A stretch of DNA of 64,000 bases, taken from the NCBI GenBank assembly GCA_036785705.1, contig JAWUZG010000036.1:17231501-17295500 (forward strand), read 5' to 3'. Source of the stretch: Acanthornis magna. Lineage: Eukaryota; Chordata; Aves; Passeriformes; Acanthizidae. Positions 63,706-64,000 of the stretch are shown here, in pieces. The notes beneath the pieces are model-generated. The model saw nothing but the letters and a program-made list of their open reading frames with translations. It was not told the DNA's origin and did no database searches. The number at the start of each line of letters is the position of its first letter. Position 1 is the first letter of the stretch. A program made the translations under genes and the position numbers.

Positions 63706-63834
63706 ACATCCACAAATAGTACATAATCTTTACTGTCTTCTGGAATTCTACAGGAATGTCTACTGAAAAATCCTGGTAAAAACAAGGACCTACAGGAAAA
63801 TTCTCAGGAAGAGGTGGCCAGTTATTTTTTCTAC
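63706..63834 (-). CDS. SCAMP1: SCAMP1 exon encoding the pre-membrane region (partial gene; N terminus off the window)
   Basis: SCAMP1 is a four-pass protein of post-Golgi recycling and secretory vesicles that acts in vesicle trafficking and exocytosis. This is the most 5' exon of the gene inside the window. Read on the - strand after acceptor TTTGCAG, it completes a glycine codon and encodes [20 protein letters not shown], then [20 protein letters not shown] and WM, ending in one base of the next codon before donor GTAAGT. The NNWPPLP and CFYQDF motifs are SCAMP hallmarks just before the first membrane span. The exons seen encode about 223 residues, roughly human residues 116-338. The N-terminal NPF-repeat and coiled-coil exons must lie to the right of the window edge. 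Confidence 0.97.
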
Positions 63835-64000
63835 CTGCAAAACAGAAAATTTTAAAAAGGGCCTTTATAATGTAGTTTCTGTCTCTGTATACTAGAAAGA
63901 CTAGATTTGAACTTGTTTGAACTGCATAATGCATGAGTTTCTCAAGTGCATGGATAACTTGGGCTACCAAAACCCAAGAGTTTTTAGAGCAATCCTCAAC
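63835..64000 (-). other. SCAMP1: SCAMP1 intron, truncated by the window edge
   Basis: Intron sequence 5' of the exon at 63706-63834; it begins (on the - strand) outside the window and ends in TTTGCAG. Nothing else visible. Confidence 0.9.

Overview
The window is vertebrate nuclear DNA, most likely from a bird (another sauropsid is possible). It is AT-rich, poor in interspersed repeats, and holds only short, decayed CR1-type LINE pieces. Two protein-coding genes are recognisable, both split by GT-AG introns: LHFPL2 on the + strand and SCAMP1 on the - strand. They converge tail to tail, the same arrangement as their human orthologues at 5q14. In birds that block is on the Z chromosome, so a Z location is inferred, not shown.

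Layout. Bases 1 to about 25.5 kb hold no exon I can support and are probably 5' intron or upstream flank of LHFPL2. At 25.49-25.72 kb is a textbook-looking TATA promoter (inverted CCAAT box, GC box, TATATAAA, initiator) followed by an exon-like stretch ending in a perfect AG|GTGAGT donor. It could splice to an acceptor at 28312 and form an alternative LHFPL2 5' end. The coding region of LHFPL2 is complete: 28663-29092 joined to 42338-42594 encodes 228 residues. A 3' UTR follows, with an early poly(A) signal at 42965 and a likely distal one at 46165. Between about 46.2 and 47.5 kb the + strand changes from T-rich to A-rich, which fits the meeting point of the two transcription units. SCAMP1 then runs leftward. 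Its last five coding exons lie at 63706-63834, 58151-58310, 56391-56492, 54460-54577 and 52721-52885, and its 3' UTR extends below 52721. Its N-terminal exons are beyond the right edge.

Function. LHFPL2 is a four-pass membrane protein of the LHFP-like tetraspan family. SCAMP1 is a four-pass protein of post-Golgi recycling and secretory vesicles. They are neighbours by conserved synteny and nothing here suggests a shared pathway.

I found no RNA gene, CRISPR array, intact transposon, virus-like element or novel multi-gene system. The observations most worth checking are the candidate internal promoter with its spliced upstream ORF, two Pumilio-type sites just before the proximal poly(A) signal, an isolated CpG-dense block inside the LHFPL2 3' UTR, and the strand-composition switch between the genes.
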